A stretch of 64,000 nucleotides of DNA from Brevundimonas pondensis (GTDB lineage: Bacteria > Pseudomonadota > Alphaproteobacteria > Caulobacterales > Caulobacteraceae): assembly GCF_017487345.1 (NCBI RefSeq), contig NZ_CP062006.1, forward strand, positions 2,920,001-2,984,000, in the 5' to 3' direction. Both the position numbers and the translations under genes were made by a program. Numbering within the stretch: the first letter of the stretch is position 1; each line of letters opens with the position of its first letter. Of the stretch, positions 53,847-63,622 are shown piece after piece. Under the pieces are notes generated by a model. That model made no database searches. It saw only the letters and a list, made by a program, of their open reading frames with translations, and was not told where the DNA came from.

Positions 53847-54647
53847 TTGTCCGACCTTCTGGCTCTTCTCCCGCCCGGCCCGCCTCTGATCCTTCGGGAC
53901 GGAGACCGGATCGTGCTGGCCGAGCAGGCGCTGGAAGGCCTGATGCCGGCAGAGGCCTATCGCCAGACCGAGGCCATGCACTGCCGGGTCCCGGTCGCAG
54001 ACATTGTGTCCGACGCGGATCAACGCATCGACCAGTTGCTGCATGGCGAGGCCTTCGACGTCCTGCATCGCCAGGGCGATCGCGCCTGGGGCCGCGCCCG
54101 TCGCGACGGGATCGTCGGCTGGGTGGCGCTCGATCTTCTGTCGCCCGGCGCGCCCCTGGCCAACCGCCGCGTTTCTTCCATTTCCGCCGCCCTGCCGCTG
54201 AACGCCCTGGTCGGCGAAGCGGCCGAGGGGCTGGACGAGGCCGATCTGCAACCCGTCGGCGATTTCGAACCCGAGCCGGTCGCCGTGGCCGAACGCCTGC
54301 TGGGCCGCCCCCATGCCCTTGGCGCTCGTTCTTCGTTCGAGACCGACTGTTCGGGTCTGGTGCAACAGGCTCTGCTGGCCTGCGGTCTGCCCGGCCCGCG
54401 CCGTTCGGACGCCCAGGCTGACCTCGGTCGTCCCATCGCGCGAGCAGAGGCCCAACGCGGCGATCTGGTCGTCTGGATGGCCCCGGCGGGGGACGACTGG
54501 ACGGGCCACTCGGCCATCATGGTCGACGCCGATCAGGTCATCCATTCCACCGGCGCGCGCGGCGGCGTGGTCATCGAGACCCTGGCCGAAGTCGAGACTC
54601 GACTGACCGGCGAAGGCTTCGCCTCGGCGGTGTTCCGGCGGATCTAG
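53847..54647 (+). CDS. NlpC/P60 family peptidase with SH3-like domain
   Basis: A 266-residue protein with an SH3-like N-terminal region (GEAFDVLHRQGDRAWGRARRDGIVGWVAL) and a C-terminal NlpC/P60 domain with catalytic Cys in FETDCSGLVQQALLACG and His in GHSAIMVDADQVIHST. Such enzymes cut peptide crosslinks of peptidoglycan, though no export signal is seen here. The TTG start at 53847 has GAGG seven bases upstream; an earlier in-frame TTG at 53790 would add a low-complexity stretch. Confidence 0.82.
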   Translation: MSDLLALLPPGPPLILRDGDRIVLAEQALEGLMPAEAYRQTEAMHCRVPVADIVSDADQRIDQLLHGEAFDVLHRQGDRAWGRARRDGIVGWVALDLLSPGAPLANRRVSSISAALPLNALVGEAAEGLDEADLQPVGDFEPEPVAVAERLLGRPHALGARSSFETDCSGLVQQALLACGLPGPRRSDAQADLGRPIARAEAQRGDLVVWMAPAGDDWTGHSAIMVDADQVIHSTGARGGVVIETLAEVETRLTGEGFASAVFRRI

Positions 54648-54658
54648 GTCTCAATATT

Positions 54659-54690
54659 CCGCTCATCCCCGCGGAGGCGGGGATGAGCGG
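54659..54690. terminator. Strong hairpin between NlpC and cytochrome genes
   Basis: CCGCTCATCCCCGC (54659-54672) pairs perfectly with GCGGGGATGAGCGG (54677-54690) over a GGAG loop, flanked by ATAT on both sides. It sits between two converging genes and probably terminates both. Confidence 0.65.
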
Positions 54691-54762
54691 ATATGAGGGA
54701 GCCAAACGCAGAAAAGGCGACCCGAAGGCCGCCTTTCCCAATCATTACGATTGTCCGTCGCC

Positions 54763-55446
54763 TCAGGCGGCGGGGGCCGCCGCAGGAGCCGCAGCAGCCG
54801 GAGCCGCACCTTCAGCCGCCGGAGCAGCAGCGGCGTCAGCCGGGGCAGCCGCCGCATCAGCAGCCGGAGCCGCAGCAGCGGCGCCCGGTTGGCGGGCCGG
54901 ATCAGCGGCCGGAATGGCGAAGCCAGCCGAGCCTTGCGTGCGCAGCCAGGCGATCAGGTTGATGCGGGTCTTCTCGTCGCGGATGCCGGCGAAGGACATC
55001 TTGGTGCCGGGGATGTAACGGCCCGGCGCGGTCAGGAAGTGGTCGATCTCGTCATAGCCCCAGGTCGGCGCCTCGGCCTTGTGCTTGGCCATGGCGTCCG
55101 AATAGGCGAAGCCCGCGCGGTGCATGGCGGGACCGCCGATGACGCCGAACAGGTTGGGGCCGATGCCGTCAGCGCCGCCCGAGGTGGCGTTGTGGCAGGC
55201 CTGGCAGCGCGCAAAGGCGGCTTCACCGGCGGCCAGGTCGGCGGTCGGCAGGACCGTGCCCCAGTCGATCGGCAGGGCGGCCGGCTCGCCGCCAGCGGAT
55301 TCTTCCGGCGCGTCCACAAAGTAGCCCATCTTTTCAGGCTGCTTGGTGGAATACACCATGCCCGAAACCTGCTGGACCACCAGGATCACAAAGGCGGTGC
55401 CCAGGCACGCGCCCATAATCTTGTTCCACTTCAGATCGCCGCTCAT
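54763..55446 (-). CDS. Membrane-anchored cytochrome c with Ala/Pro tail
   Basis: A 227-residue protein: an N-terminal uncleaved anchor (IMGACLGTAFVILVVQQVSG), a mono-haem cytochrome c domain with CQACH haem attachment, GPNLFGVIGG and the Met ligand in PGTKMSFAGI, then a long Ala/Pro tail (about 180-227). It resembles CycM-type c552 that links bc1 complex and terminal oxidase. The tail is unusual in length. Upstream, kdsB diverges. Confidence 0.88.
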   Translation of the reverse strand: MSGDLKWNKIMGACLGTAFVILVVQQVSGMVYSTKQPEKMGYFVDAPEESAGGEPAALPIDWGTVLPTADLAAGEAAFARCQACHNATSGGADGIGPNLFGVIGGPAMHRAGFAYSDAMAKHKAEAPTWGYDEIDHFLTAPGRYIPGTKMSFAGIRDEKTRINLIAWLRTQGSAGFAIPAADPARQPGAAAAAPAADAAAAPADAAAAPAAEGAAPAAAAPAAAPAA

Positions 55447-55591
55447 GCGCGTCGTCGCTTCCCGTCTCTAATGAGCCCCCCAACCGCGAAGCGGCCTCAG
55501 GCGTATTCTTGCGTCGGCGTCTCTGACACGCTAGCGCGACCTTCGCAACCGGCCCGGCCGCATCCGGGCGCCTCTGGACGTCGTCAAGCTG

Positions 55592-56314
55592 ATGAATCCG
55601 CTGATAATGATACCCGCTCGCATGGCGGCGACCCGTTTGCCGAACAAGCCCCTGGCCGATATCGGCGGCAAGCCCATGATCGTGCGGGCCTGGGAACAGG
55701 CGTCCCTGTCCGGTTTCCGCGTCGTCGTGGCGGCGGGCGATCCCGAGATCGTCGAGGCGGTCGAGGCGTCGGGCGGTCTGGCGGTCCTGACCGATCCCGA
55801 CCTGCCCAGCGGTTCGGATCGCATCCGTGCGGCGGTCGAGGCGGTCGATCCTGACGGCGCCCACGACATCATCATCAATATTCAAGGCGACATGCCCTTC
55901 GCCTCACCCGATCTGGCCCGCGCCTGCGCCGACTTGCTGACCCGCGAATCAGCCTGCGACATCGCCACCCTGGTGGCGGCCGAGGCGGAGGCGTCGGACC
56001 GCGCCAACCCCGACGTGGTGAAGGCGGTCCTGGCCCTGCCCGAAGACGAGACCAGCGGCCGCGCCCTCTACTTCACCCGCTCGACCCTCTATGGCGACGG
56101 GCCGATCTGGCGCCACGTCGGCATCTACGGCTATCGCCGCGAGGCCCTGATGCGTTTCTGCGCCGCTCCGCCGTCGCCGCTGGAGAAGCGCGAAAAGCTG
56201 GAGCAGCTGCGCGCCCTGGAAATGGGCCTGCAGATCTGGGCCTCGATCATCGACGCGGCGCCGCTGTCGGTGGACAATCCGGCGGACCTGGAGGCGGCGC
56301 GGGCTCTGGCCTGA
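55592..56314 (+). CDS. kdsB: 3-deoxy-manno-octulosonate cytidylyltransferase
   Basis: A 240-residue CMP-Kdo synthetase: IPARMAATRLPNKPLADIGGKPMI, AAGDPEIVEAVEASGG, NIQGDMPF and HVGIYGYRREAL. It activates Kdo for lipopolysaccharide core, and in capsule-type systems for the lipid linker. First of a plus-strand run with the NifU-like, yidD and thrS genes. Confidence 0.95.
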   Translation: MNPLIMIPARMAATRLPNKPLADIGGKPMIVRAWEQASLSGFRVVVAAGDPEIVEAVEASGGLAVLTDPDLPSGSDRIRAAVEAVDPDGAHDIIINIQGDMPFASPDLARACADLLTRESACDIATLVAAEAEASDRANPDVVKAVLALPEDETSGRALYFTRSTLYGDGPIWRHVGIYGYRREALMRFCAAPPSPLEKREKLEQLRALEMGLQIWASIIDAAPLSVDNPADLEAARALA

Positions 56315-56341
56315 TGAGCCTCAAACGCCTATCTTCACCCC

Positions 56342-56812
56342 ATGATCGACGACCTCTACAGCGCACGCATCCTGTCGCTGGCGGCCAACCTGCCGCACAG
56401 CGGGCGGCTGGCTGCGCCTGAAGGGACCGCCGAGCGCGTGGCCAAGCTGTGCGGATCCAAGGCCATCGTCGACGTGACCCTGGACGACGAGGGCCGTATC
56501 AAGGACTTCGCCCAGACGGTGAAGGCCTGCGCCCTGGGCCAGGCGGCGGCGGGCGTGGTCGGCGAGAGCATCCTCGGCGCCACGGCATCCGAAATCGTCG
56601 AGGCCCGCGACGCCATGCTGGCCATGCTGAAATCCGGCAGCGAAGGCCCCGAGGGCCGCTTCGAGGCCTTAAGGGTGCTGAAGCAGGTGGCGGACTATCC
56701 CGCCCGGCACGCCTCGACCATGGTGGCGCTGGAGGCCACGCTCGAAGCCGTCGATCAGGCGTTGGCCAAACACCACAGCGATACGCGAACTCGTCTCGCC
56801 GGCGCGGCCTGA
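56342..56812 (+). CDS. NifU N-terminal-like iron-sulfur scaffold family protein
   Basis: A 156-residue protein matching the IscU/NifU fold: IVDVTLDDEGRIKDFAQTVKACALGQAAAGVV. Only two cysteines are present (LCGSK and ACALG); the third position reads YPARHASTM with His/Ser. Cluster transfer is therefore uncertain. It lies 27 bases after kdsB and 27 before yidD, probably in one transcript. Confidence 0.8.
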   Translation: MIDDLYSARILSLAANLPHSGRLAAPEGTAERVAKLCGSKAIVDVTLDDEGRIKDFAQTVKACALGQAAAGVVGESILGATASEIVEARDAMLAMLKSGSEGPEGRFEALRVLKQVADYPARHASTMVALEATLEAVDQALAKHHSDTRTRLAGAA

Positions 56813-56839
56813 AGGTTTCGTCCGGTTGATCCCCCTGCC

Positions 56840-57142
56840 ATGAAGAGGGATAAGCGGCGCGAACCCGAAACAGAGCCCCCGGCGAAGGGACAGATGTCTC
56901 TCTACGAACGCAGCGTCCGCGCGGCCCATCGGGGCTACAAGGTGACGCTGTCCCCCTTCTTCGGCCAGTCGTGCCGGTTTCTGCCGACCTGTTCGGACTA
57001 TGGGCGCGACGCCCTGCTCCAGCATGGTCCGGTTCGGGGGGGATGGCTCACCGTGCGCCGTCTCTGTAAATGCCATCCCTTCGGCGGTTCGGGCTATGAT
57101 CCCGTGCCGCCCGCCAAGATCGAAAAAGAACGACCGTCATGA
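56840..57142 (+). CDS. yidD: Membrane protein insertion efficiency factor YidD
   Basis: A 100-residue protein with the YidD core: [29 protein letters not shown] and [17 protein letters not shown], including the paired cysteines. It supports YidC-dependent insertion. The N-terminal 18 residues are charged and non-conserved, and an internal ATG at 56894 (with AAGGGAC upstream) may be the true start. It overlaps thrS by ATGA and is separated from rnpA-yidC, its usual neighbours. Confidence 0.92.
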   Translation: MKRDKRREPETEPPAKGQMSLYERSVRAAHRGYKVTLSPFFGQSCRFLPTCSDYGRDALLQHGPVRGGWLTVRRLCKCHPFGGSGYDPVPPAKIEKERPS

Positions 57143-59079
57143 TCGAACTGAAATTCCCCGACGGCGCCGTGCGTCAATATCCGACCGGCTCGACGGGCCG
57201 CGACGTGGCCGCCGCCATCTCGCCTTCGTTGGCCAAGAAGGCGGCCCTGGTCGTCTGGAACGGCGAGCAGCGCGACCTGGACCGCGTCATCGACGGGAAC
57301 GGCGACTTCCGCCTGCTGATGCGCGACGATCCCGAGGCGCTGGAGACCATTCGTCACGACGCCGCCCACGTCCTGGCGCAGGCGGTGCAGGAGTTGTTCC
57401 CCGGCACCCAGGTCACCATCGGCCCGGCCATTGAGGACGGCTTCTATTACGACTTCGCCCGCGACGAGCCCTTCTCGACCGACGACTTCGCCAAGATCGA
57501 AAAGAAGATGGGCGAGATCATCGACCGGGGCGCGCCGCTGGAACGCCAAGTCTGGGAGCGTGACGCGGCCATCGCCCACTTCGAAAAAATCGGCGAGACC
57601 TACAAGGCCGAGCTGATCCGCGACCTGCCGGACACGGAAACCATCACCGTCTACAAACAGGGCGAATGGGCCGACCTGTGCCGGGGACCGCACTTCCCGA
57701 CCACCAAGTTCGTCGGCAAGGCCTTCAAGCTGACCAAGCTGGCCGGCGCCTACTGGCGTGGGGACAGCAGCCGCGCCCAGTTGCAGCGCATCTACGGCAC
57801 GGCCTGGGCGACCCAGGCCGACCTGGACGCCTATCTGCTACGCATCGAGGAGGCCGAGAAGCGCGACCACCGCAAGCTGGGCCGCGCCATGGAGCTCTTC
57901 CACATGCAGGAAGAGGGCCGCGGCATGGTCTTCTGGCACCCCAAGGGCTGGGTCCTGTGGCGCGTGCTGGAGGCCTATATGCGCCGCCGCCTGGACGCCG
58001 CCGGCTATGTCGAGGTCAAGACGCCGCAGGTTCTGGACCGCAAGTTCTGGGAAGCCTCGGGCCACTGGGAGAAGTATCGTCCCAACATGTTCGTCTGCGA
58101 GACGGTGGAGGGCGAGACCCTTTCCCTCAAGCCGATGAACTGCCCCGGCCACGTGCAGATCTTCGATCAGGGCCAGCGCTCCTATCGCGAACTGCCGCTG
58201 CGCATGGCCGAGTTCGGCGCCTGTCACCGCTATGAGCCGTCGGGTTCGCTGCACGGCCTGATGCGCGTGCGCGGCTTCACCCAGGACGACGCCCACATCT
58301 TCTGCCGCGAAGACCAGATCGTCGACGAGACGGCCGAGTTCATCAAGCTGGCCCAGTCGGTCCACGCCGACCTCGGCATGGAGACGGCCTACATCAACCT
58401 GGCCACCCGTCCCGACGTCCGCGCCGGGTCGGACGAGTTCTGGGACAAGGCCGAGGCCCAGATGGCCGAAGCCGCCCGTCACGCAGGCGTCGAGGTGGTG
58501 ATCGCCGAGGGCGACGGCGCCTTCTACGCGCCCAAGCTGGACTTCATCGTCAAGGACGCCATCGGCCGAGAATGGACCTGCGGCACGATCCAGCTGGACT
58601 ATGTCCTGCCCGACCGTCTGGACGCGACCTATATTGCCGAGGATGGCCAGAAGCACCGCCCGGTCATGCTGCACCGCGCGATCCTGGGCTCGTTCGAGCG
58701 CTTCATCGGCATCATGATCGAGAACTACGCCGGAGCCTTCCCGCTGTGGCTGGCGCCGACCCAGGCCGTGGTGGCCACCATCACCTCGGATGCCGACGGT
58801 TACGCCGAAGAAGTGGTCGCGAAGTTCCGCGCTGCGGGCCTGCGCACCGAGATCGATCTGCGCAACGAGAAGATCAACTACAAGATCCGCGAGCACTCGG
58901 TCGGCAAGGTGCCCGCCATCGCCGTCGTCGGCCGCAAGGAGGCCGAGGAAGGCAAGGTCGCCATCCGCCGCCTGGGCTCGCAGGCCCAGACCATCGTCAC
59001 CGTCGAGGAGGCCATCGCCATCCTGACCGACGAGGCCCTGGCCCCGGACCTGAAGCGAATCCGCGACGGTCAAGCCTGA
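57139..59079 (+). CDS. thrS: Threonyl-tRNA synthetase
   Basis: A 646-residue class II synthetase with TGS domain ([18 protein letters not shown]), editing domain ([16 protein letters not shown] with HxxxH), catalytic core ([59 protein letters not shown]) and anticodon-binding C-terminus. Ligands of the active-site zinc (Cys in MNCPGH, His) are present. Its ATG overlaps yidD; a strong terminator follows. Confidence 0.98.
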   Translation: MIELKFPDGAVRQYPTGSTGRDVAAAISPSLAKKAALVVWNGEQRDLDRVIDGNGDFRLLMRDDPEALETIRHDAAHVLAQAVQELFPGTQVTIGPAIEDGFYYDFARDEPFSTDDFAKIEKKMGEIIDRGAPLERQVWERDAAIAHFEKIGETYKAELIRDLPDTETITVYKQGEWADLCRGPHFPTTKFVGKAFKLTKLAGAYWRGDSSRAQLQRIYGTAWATQADLDAYLLRIEEAEKRDHRKLGRAMELFHMQEEGRGMVFWHPKGWVLWRVLEAYMRRRLDAAGYVEVKTPQVLDRKFWEASGHWEKYRPNMFVCETVEGETLSLKPMNCPGHVQIFDQGQRSYRELPLRMAEFGACHRYEPSGSLHGLMRVRGFTQDDAHIFCREDQIVDETAEFIKLAQSVHADLGMETAYINLATRPDVRAGSDEFWDKAEAQMAEAARHAGVEVVIAEGDGAFYAPKLDFIVKDAIGREWTCGTIQLDYVLPDRLDATYIAEDGQKHRPVMLHRAILGSFERFIGIMIENYAGAFPLWLAPTQAVVATITSDADGYAEEVVAKFRAAGLRTEIDLRNEKINYKIREHSVGKVPAIAVVGRKEAEEGKVAIRRLGSQAQTIVTVEEAIAILTDEALAPDLKRIRDGQA

Positions 59080-59087
59080 AGATGACA

Positions 59088-59117
59088 ACGCCCCGGTCGA
59101 AAGACCGGGGCGTTTTT
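59088..59117 (+). terminator. Rho-independent terminator of thrS
   Basis: ACGCCCCGGTC (59088-59098) and GACCGGGGCGT (59103-59113) pair perfectly over GAAA, followed by TTTTT. Confidence 0.9.
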
Positions 59118-59137
59118 CCTTGCCCCCCTGCGGGCGG

Positions 59138-59932
59138 TCACTGTGCGGTCATTCCCCCGTCGATCTTGAACTCGGATCCGGTGACGAACTTGGACTCGTC
59201 GGAGGCCAGGTAGAGGACGCAGTAGGCCACGTCGTCGGGCTCGCCGATGCGCTTCAACGGGATGCCGCGCGCCAGCTTGGCGTGGGCCGTGGTTTCGTCG
59301 CCGCCGGCCATGGCGATGAAGGGATCGAGGATCGGCGTCTTGATGAAGACCGGGTGGACCGAGTTGGCGCGCACATTCCAGCCCGCCTGCGCCGCCTCCA
59401 GCGCCACCGTCTTGGTGTAGAGCCAGACCGCCGCCTTGGTGGCGTTGTAGGGTCCCATGCCCGGCGCCGCGACCAATCCGGCGATCGAGGAGATGTTGAC
59501 GATGGAGCCCGCGCCCGAGGCCCGCAGATGCGGCATGGCGTGCTTGCAGCCCAGCATGACGGATTCCAGATTCACCGCCTGCAGCCGCCGCCAACGCTCC
59601 AGCGTGTCCTGCTCGGCCCAGACCAGCCCCCCGCCGATGCCGGCGTTGTTCACCAGAATGGACAGACCGCCCATGTCCTCGGCGGCGGCGGCGACCACGC
59701 GGACCCAGTCGTCCTCGCGCGTCACGTCATGCTCATAGGCGAAGGCGGCGCCGGAATGCTCGGCGTTGATGCTGTCCGCCAGAGCCCGCGCCCCGGTCAG
59801 GTCCACATCGGACACCGCGACCCTTGCCCCTTCCCTGGCCAGCATCCGCGCCATGGCCTGACCCAGACCGCCCGCCGCCCCGGTGATGAGGGCGGCCTTG
59901 CCGGCGACACGGCCGGAACGGGGGGCCGTCAC
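59138..59932 (-). CDS. SDR family oxidoreductase
   Basis: A 264-residue classical [21 protein letters not shown] for cofactor binding, NNAGIGGG, Ser in INISSIAGL and [10 protein letters not shown] with catalytic Tyr/Lys, ending [14 protein letters not shown]. Substrate unknown. The GTG start overlaps the pterin dehydratase stop by four bases (GTGA), so the two are cotranscribed. Confidence 0.9.
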   Translation of the reverse strand: MTAPRSGRVAGKAALITGAAGGLGQAMARMLAREGARVAVSDVDLTGARALADSINAEHSGAAFAYEHDVTREDDWVRVVAAAAEDMGGLSILVNNAGIGGGLVWAEQDTLERWRRLQAVNLESVMLGCKHAMPHLRASGAGSIVNISSIAGLVAAPGMGPYNATKAAVWLYTKTVALEAAQAGWNVRANSVHPVFIKTPILDPFIAMAGGDETTAHAKLARGIPLKRIGEPDDVAYCVLYLASDESKFVTGSEFKIDGGMTAQ

Positions 59933-60225
59933 TCGACCAGACCTTTAACGGCGCCGTCGATGAAGCGGGCCATGGCGATGTCTTTCTCGGTCACGCCACC
60001 CGCGTCATGGGTGGTCAGCAGCACCTCGACCCGGTTGTAGACGTTCGACCATTCCGGATGGTGGTCCGCCTTGTCGGCCAACAGGGCGACACGGGTCATG
60101 AAGCCGAAGGCGGCGTTGAAGTCAGCGAACCTCAGCGAGCGGGCGATGGCCGGGCGCGGGTCGTCGGCGCGACGCCAGTCAGGCAGGTCGGCCAGAACTT
60201 CGGTCACGTCGAGGGCGGCGGTCAT
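59929..60225 (-). CDS. phhB: 4a-hydroxytetrahydrobiopterin dehydratase
   Basis: A 98-residue PCD protein with the active-site pattern [32 protein letters not shown] (three histidines) preceded by [19 protein letters not shown]. It regenerates the pterin cofactor of aromatic amino-acid hydroxylases. AGGAGA precedes ATG 60225. First gene of a two-gene minus-strand unit with the SDR. Confidence 0.93.
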   Translation of the reverse strand: MTAALDVTEVLADLPDWRRADDPRPAIARSLRFADFNAAFGFMTRVALLADKADHHPEWSNVYNRVEVLLTTHDAGGVTEKDIAMARFIDGAVKGLVE

Positions 60226-60360
60226 GGGCGTCTCCTTGATTTTCTTGAGGCGTATCGTGGCCTTGGGCAAGCGACAAGCCGTGACGCCGCGTCAGCCTGT
60301 CGATGTTCTGCGACGCTTCCCCGGATGACGCCGCCCGCATGAGGCGTTACACCCGCATCC

Positions 60361-61143
60361 ATGACCCAGGCCGATCCCTCCCCCTCCTCTGGCAAGACCT
60401 CCTCCTTCGGCTTCCGCGACGTGGACGCCAAGGAAAAGGTGCAGATGGTGCGCGGCGTCTTCAACTCCGTCGCGTCCAACTACGACCTGATGAACGACCT
60501 GATGAGCGCGGGCGTGCACCGCCTGTGGAAGGACGCCACGGCGGCCAAGCTGAACGCCCGTCCCGGCGAGGTCATCCTCGACATGGCTGGCGGCACCGGC
60601 GACATGGCGCGGCGCTATTCCAAGATGGCGCACGCGGCCCAGCAGCGGCGCGGCGGCGAGGACGCCACCGTCATCGTCATGGACTACAACGCCGAGATGA
60701 TCCTGAACGGGGTGGCCAAGGGCGGCGAGCCCGAGATGGCCTGGGGCGTGGGCGACGCCATGAACCTGCCCTTCCCCGACGCCTGCCTGGACGCCTATTC
60801 GATCAGCTTCGGCATCCGCAACGTGTCGGACGTGGCCGGCGCCCTGAAGGAGGCGCGGCGCGCGCTGAAGCCCGGCGGTCGCTTCATCTGCCTGGAGTTC
60901 TCGCATCCCACGACCGGCGCCCTGAGGAAGGCCTATGACGCCTGGTCCTTCCACGCCATTCCGCGCATCGGTGAATGGGTCGCCAAGGATCGCGACAGCT
61001 ATCAGTATCTGGTCGAGAGCATCCGCCGCTTCCCCGACCAGGCGACCTTCAAGCGCATGATCGAGGACGCCGGCTTCAGCCGCGTCAGCGTCACCAACCT
61101 GTCGGGCGGGATCGCCGCCATCCACCACGGGTGGGCGATCTGA
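60361..61143 (+). CDS. ubiE: Ubiquinone/menaquinone biosynthesis C-methyltransferase UbiE
   Basis: A 260-residue SAM methyltransferase with [42 protein letters not shown] and the family motif [18 protein letters not shown], ending [11 protein letters not shown]. It methylates the benzoquinol ring in ubiquinone synthesis. It overlaps ubiB by 13 bases. Confidence 0.97.
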   Translation: MTQADPSPSSGKTSSFGFRDVDAKEKVQMVRGVFNSVASNYDLMNDLMSAGVHRLWKDATAAKLNARPGEVILDMAGGTGDMARRYSKMAHAAQQRRGGEDATVIVMDYNAEMILNGVAKGGEPEMAWGVGDAMNLPFPDACLDAYSISFGIRNVSDVAGALKEARRALKPGGRFICLEFSHPTTGALRKAYDAWSFHAIPRIGEWVAKDRDSYQYLVESIRRFPDQATFKRMIEDAGFSRVSVTNLSGGIAAIHHGWAI

Positions 61144-62714
61144 GCCGGCTGTCCGTCAAGACCCCGCCGCCCGCGCCCACGCCGGAACCCGTCCGCGATC
61201 CGCTGGGCGCGACCCTGCGCCTGATCGGCTGGGGCTGGGTGCTGGCGCGTCACGACGCCCTGATCCCGCGCGAGGTCAATCCTCTGCTACCCGCCTGGAC
61301 CCGGCCGTTCGCTCGGCTGGTGCAGGCCTTCGCCAGCCGCAAGCATCGCGCCGGTCGGCCCGGCCAGCGCGTCGGTCAGGCGTTTGAGCACCTCGGCCCC
61401 GTGGCCATCAAGCTGGGTCAGGTTCTGGCCACCCGCGCCGACATCTTCGGCATCCAGTTCGCCCAGGACCTGGGCCGGCTGAAAGACAAGCTGCCGCCCT
61501 TCCCGCTGGAGGAGGCCCGCGCCGAGATCGAACGTTCGCTGGGCCGCCCGGTCGAGAGCCTGTTCCACAACCTGGGCGCCCCGGTCGCCGCCGCCTCCCT
61601 GGCCCAGGCGCACCCGGCCTATCTGGCCGACGGCCGCAAGGTGGCGGTCAAGGTGCTGCGCCCCGGCGTCGAGCGCCGCGTGGCGCGCGGTCTGGACTCC
61701 ATGCGTCTGGGCGCCAAGCTGGTGCAGAAGTTCGTCGAGCCCGCCCGGCGGCTGGAGCCGCAGGCCTTTGTCGAGATCATCGCCCGCGCCCTGTCGCTGG
61801 AGCTGGACATGAGGCTGGAGGCCGCCGCCGCCTCTGAACTGGCCGAGGTCATGGCCAAGGACGGCTATATGTCCGCCCCCGCCATTGTCTGGGACGGGGT
61901 CGGCAAGCGGGTGCTGACGCTGGAATGGGCCGCGGGCCTGCCCATGACCGATCCGACGCTGGAGACCCTGCCCGGCCTCGACAAGGACGCCCTGGCCGAC
62001 AAGGTGGTGCGCGCCTTCCTGATCCAGGCTCTGGACCACGGCGTCTTCCACGCCGACCTGCACGAGGGCAATCTGTTCGCCGACGCTCCGGCCCAGATCA
62101 CCGCCATCGACTTCGGCATCGTCGGGCGGCTGGGCCCGGCCGAGCGCCGCTATCTGGCCGAGATCCTGTGGGGCTTCATCAGCCGCGACTACGACCGCAT
62201 CAGCCGCGTCCATTTCGAGGCCGGATACGTGCCGCCGCACCACTCGGTCGACACCTTCGCCCAGGCCCTGCGTGCGGTCGGCGAGCCGGTGATCGGGCGT
62301 CAGGCCAGCCAGGTCTCGATGGGCCGCCTGCTGGGCCAGCTATTCGAAATCACCGCCCTGTTCGATATGCATATGCGGCCCGAACTGGTGCTGCTGCAAA
62401 AGACCATGGTCTCGGTCGAAGGCGTGGCGCGCCGCCTCAACCCCGACCACGACCTGTGGGAGGCGGCCAAGCCCGTGGTCGAGCGCTGGATCAAGCGCGA
62501 ACTTGGGCCGCAGACCCAGATCAGGCAGACCGTGGAAGAGGCCCTCGCCACGCTGAAGGCCCTGTCGCATCTGGCGCAGAACCCGCCGCAATCTCAGGCG
62601 TTTGTGATCGAGAAGGCCGGAACCCGGCCCTGGGTGGTCGCCGCCGTCACCGTCGCCGTCTGTGCGTCGGTCGCCGCCTTGGTCCTGACACTCTGGCCGA
62701 TGATCGTCGTCTGA
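61131..62714 (+). CDS. ubiB: Ubiquinone biosynthesis ABC1-type kinase UbiB
   Basis: A 527-residue UbiB/ADCK protein. Signature KxGQ occurs as [16 protein letters not shown], with the Ala-rich nucleotide loop [11 protein letters not shown], catalytic-loop [10 protein letters not shown] and DFGIVG. The C-terminus has a membrane span ([21 protein letters not shown]). It supports the membrane ubiquinone-synthesis complex. GTG at 61131 is the best in-frame start and overlaps ubiE; no strong ribosome site is visible. Confidence 0.94.
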   Translation: MGDLSRLSVKTPPPAPTPEPVRDPLGATLRLIGWGWVLARHDALIPREVNPLLPAWTRPFARLVQAFASRKHRAGRPGQRVGQAFEHLGPVAIKLGQVLATRADIFGIQFAQDLGRLKDKLPPFPLEEARAEIERSLGRPVESLFHNLGAPVAAASLAQAHPAYLADGRKVAVKVLRPGVERRVARGLDSMRLGAKLVQKFVEPARRLEPQAFVEIIARALSLELDMRLEAAAASELAEVMAKDGYMSAPAIVWDGVGKRVLTLEWAAGLPMTDPTLETLPGLDKDALADKVVRAFLIQALDHGVFHADLHEGNLFADAPAQITAIDFGIVGRLGPAERRYLAEILWGFISRDYDRISRVHFEAGYVPPHHSVDTFAQALRAVGEPVIGRQASQVSMGRLLGQLFEITALFDMHMRPELVLLQKTMVSVEGVARRLNPDHDLWEAAKPVVERWIKRELGPQTQIRQTVEEALATLKALSHLAQNPPQSQAFVIEKAGTRPWVVAAVTVAVCASVAALVLTLWPMIVV

Positions 62715-62737
62715 CGTTTCTTCGGAGCCTGCCGCCT

Positions 62738-63211
62738 ATGAAGACCCCGATCATCGCCGCCGCCCTGTTTTTCGGCCTGATGGCCACGGCGGCGACAGCG
62801 CAGACCACGCCGCCTCGGGCGAACGGCGCCGCTGCGGCGACCCTTCCCGACGCCTTCGGCGAACCGGAACCCGACCGCACGGCCGCCCTGCCCCCGCGCC
62901 CGGCGGCCACGGCCCCTGACATCGTCCGTTCGGAAGAAGCCCTGCGCGCCGTCATCGGCTCCCTGCAGTCGGACGCGATCGATTATTCGATGTTCAGCGA
63001 CGATCTGGCGACCCAGATCCGTGAGCGGGCCGCCGACTTCACCCCCCTGGTCCGCCGTTTCGGGGCCTTGAAGAGCATCGACCACCGCGGCCAGCAGGAC
63101 GGCGCCGACCTGTTCCGCGTGGTGTTCGAAAACCAGGCCACCGATTGGGTCATCGCCTTTAATGACGATGACCGGATCGCAGCCCTGCTGTTCCGCCCCG
63201 CGCAGGACTGA
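62738..63211 (+). CDS. Exported protein of unknown function
   Basis: A 157-residue protein with a signal peptide (FFGLMATAATAQT), a Pro/Ala-rich stretch to about residue 60 and a compact C-terminal domain (ALRAVIGSLQSDAIDYSMFSDDLATQIRER, then FGALKSIDHRGQQDGADLFRVVFENQATDWVIAF) that resembles small alpha/beta NTF2-like or DUF3887-like folds. Family not assigned. It starts 23 bases after ubiB. Confidence 0.65.
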   Translation: MKTPIIAAALFFGLMATAATAQTTPPRANGAAAATLPDAFGEPEPDRTAALPPRPAATAPDIVRSEEALRAVIGSLQSDAIDYSMFSDDLATQIRERAADFTPLVRRFGALKSIDHRGQQDGADLFRVVFENQATDWVIAFNDDDRIAALLFRPAQD

Positions 63212-63220
63212 GGCTTACGG

Positions 63221-63622
63221 TCAATCCAGCGAGGGCTTGCCGCGTCCGCTCTTGATGGTCGAGCGGGTCGACTTGGTCTTCAGCCGTCGCTCCTTCGACG
63301 CTCGCGTCGGTCGGGTCGGCACGCGATAGACCGGCCTGATCGAGGCTTCGGCCACCATCTCATCCAGCCGCGCGATGGCGTCCGCCTTGTTGCGCTCCTG
63401 CGTGCGAAAGCGAACGGCGGTGATCAGGATAACCCCGTCCAGCGTCAGTCGGCTGCCCGCCAGCTTCATCAGCCGCGCCTTGACCGGCTCGGTCAGGCTG
63501 GGCGAATTCTTCACGTCGAACCGCATCTGGACGGCGGTCGAGACCTTGTTGACGTTCTGCCCCCCCGGCCCGCCGGCGCGGAAGAAGCGGAACTCCAGCT
63601 CGTCCTCGGGAATGCGGCTCAC
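63221..63622 (-). CDS. arfB: Alternative ribosome-rescue factor ArfB (YaeJ)
   Basis: A 133-residue peptidyl-tRNA hydrolase with the catalytic GGQ motif in FFRAGGPGGQNVNKVSTAVQMRF and the basic C-terminal tail (ASKERRLKTKSTRSTIKSGRGK) that enters the empty mRNA channel of stalled ribosomes. GTG start overlaps the upstream yaiI-like stop by GTGA. Confidence 0.95.
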   Translation of the reverse strand: MSRIPEDELEFRFFRAGGPGGQNVNKVSTAVQMRFDVKNSPSLTEPVKARLMKLAGSRLTLDGVILITAVRFRTQERNKADAIARLDEMVAEASIRPVYRVPTRPTRASKERRLKTKSTRSTIKSGRGKPSLD

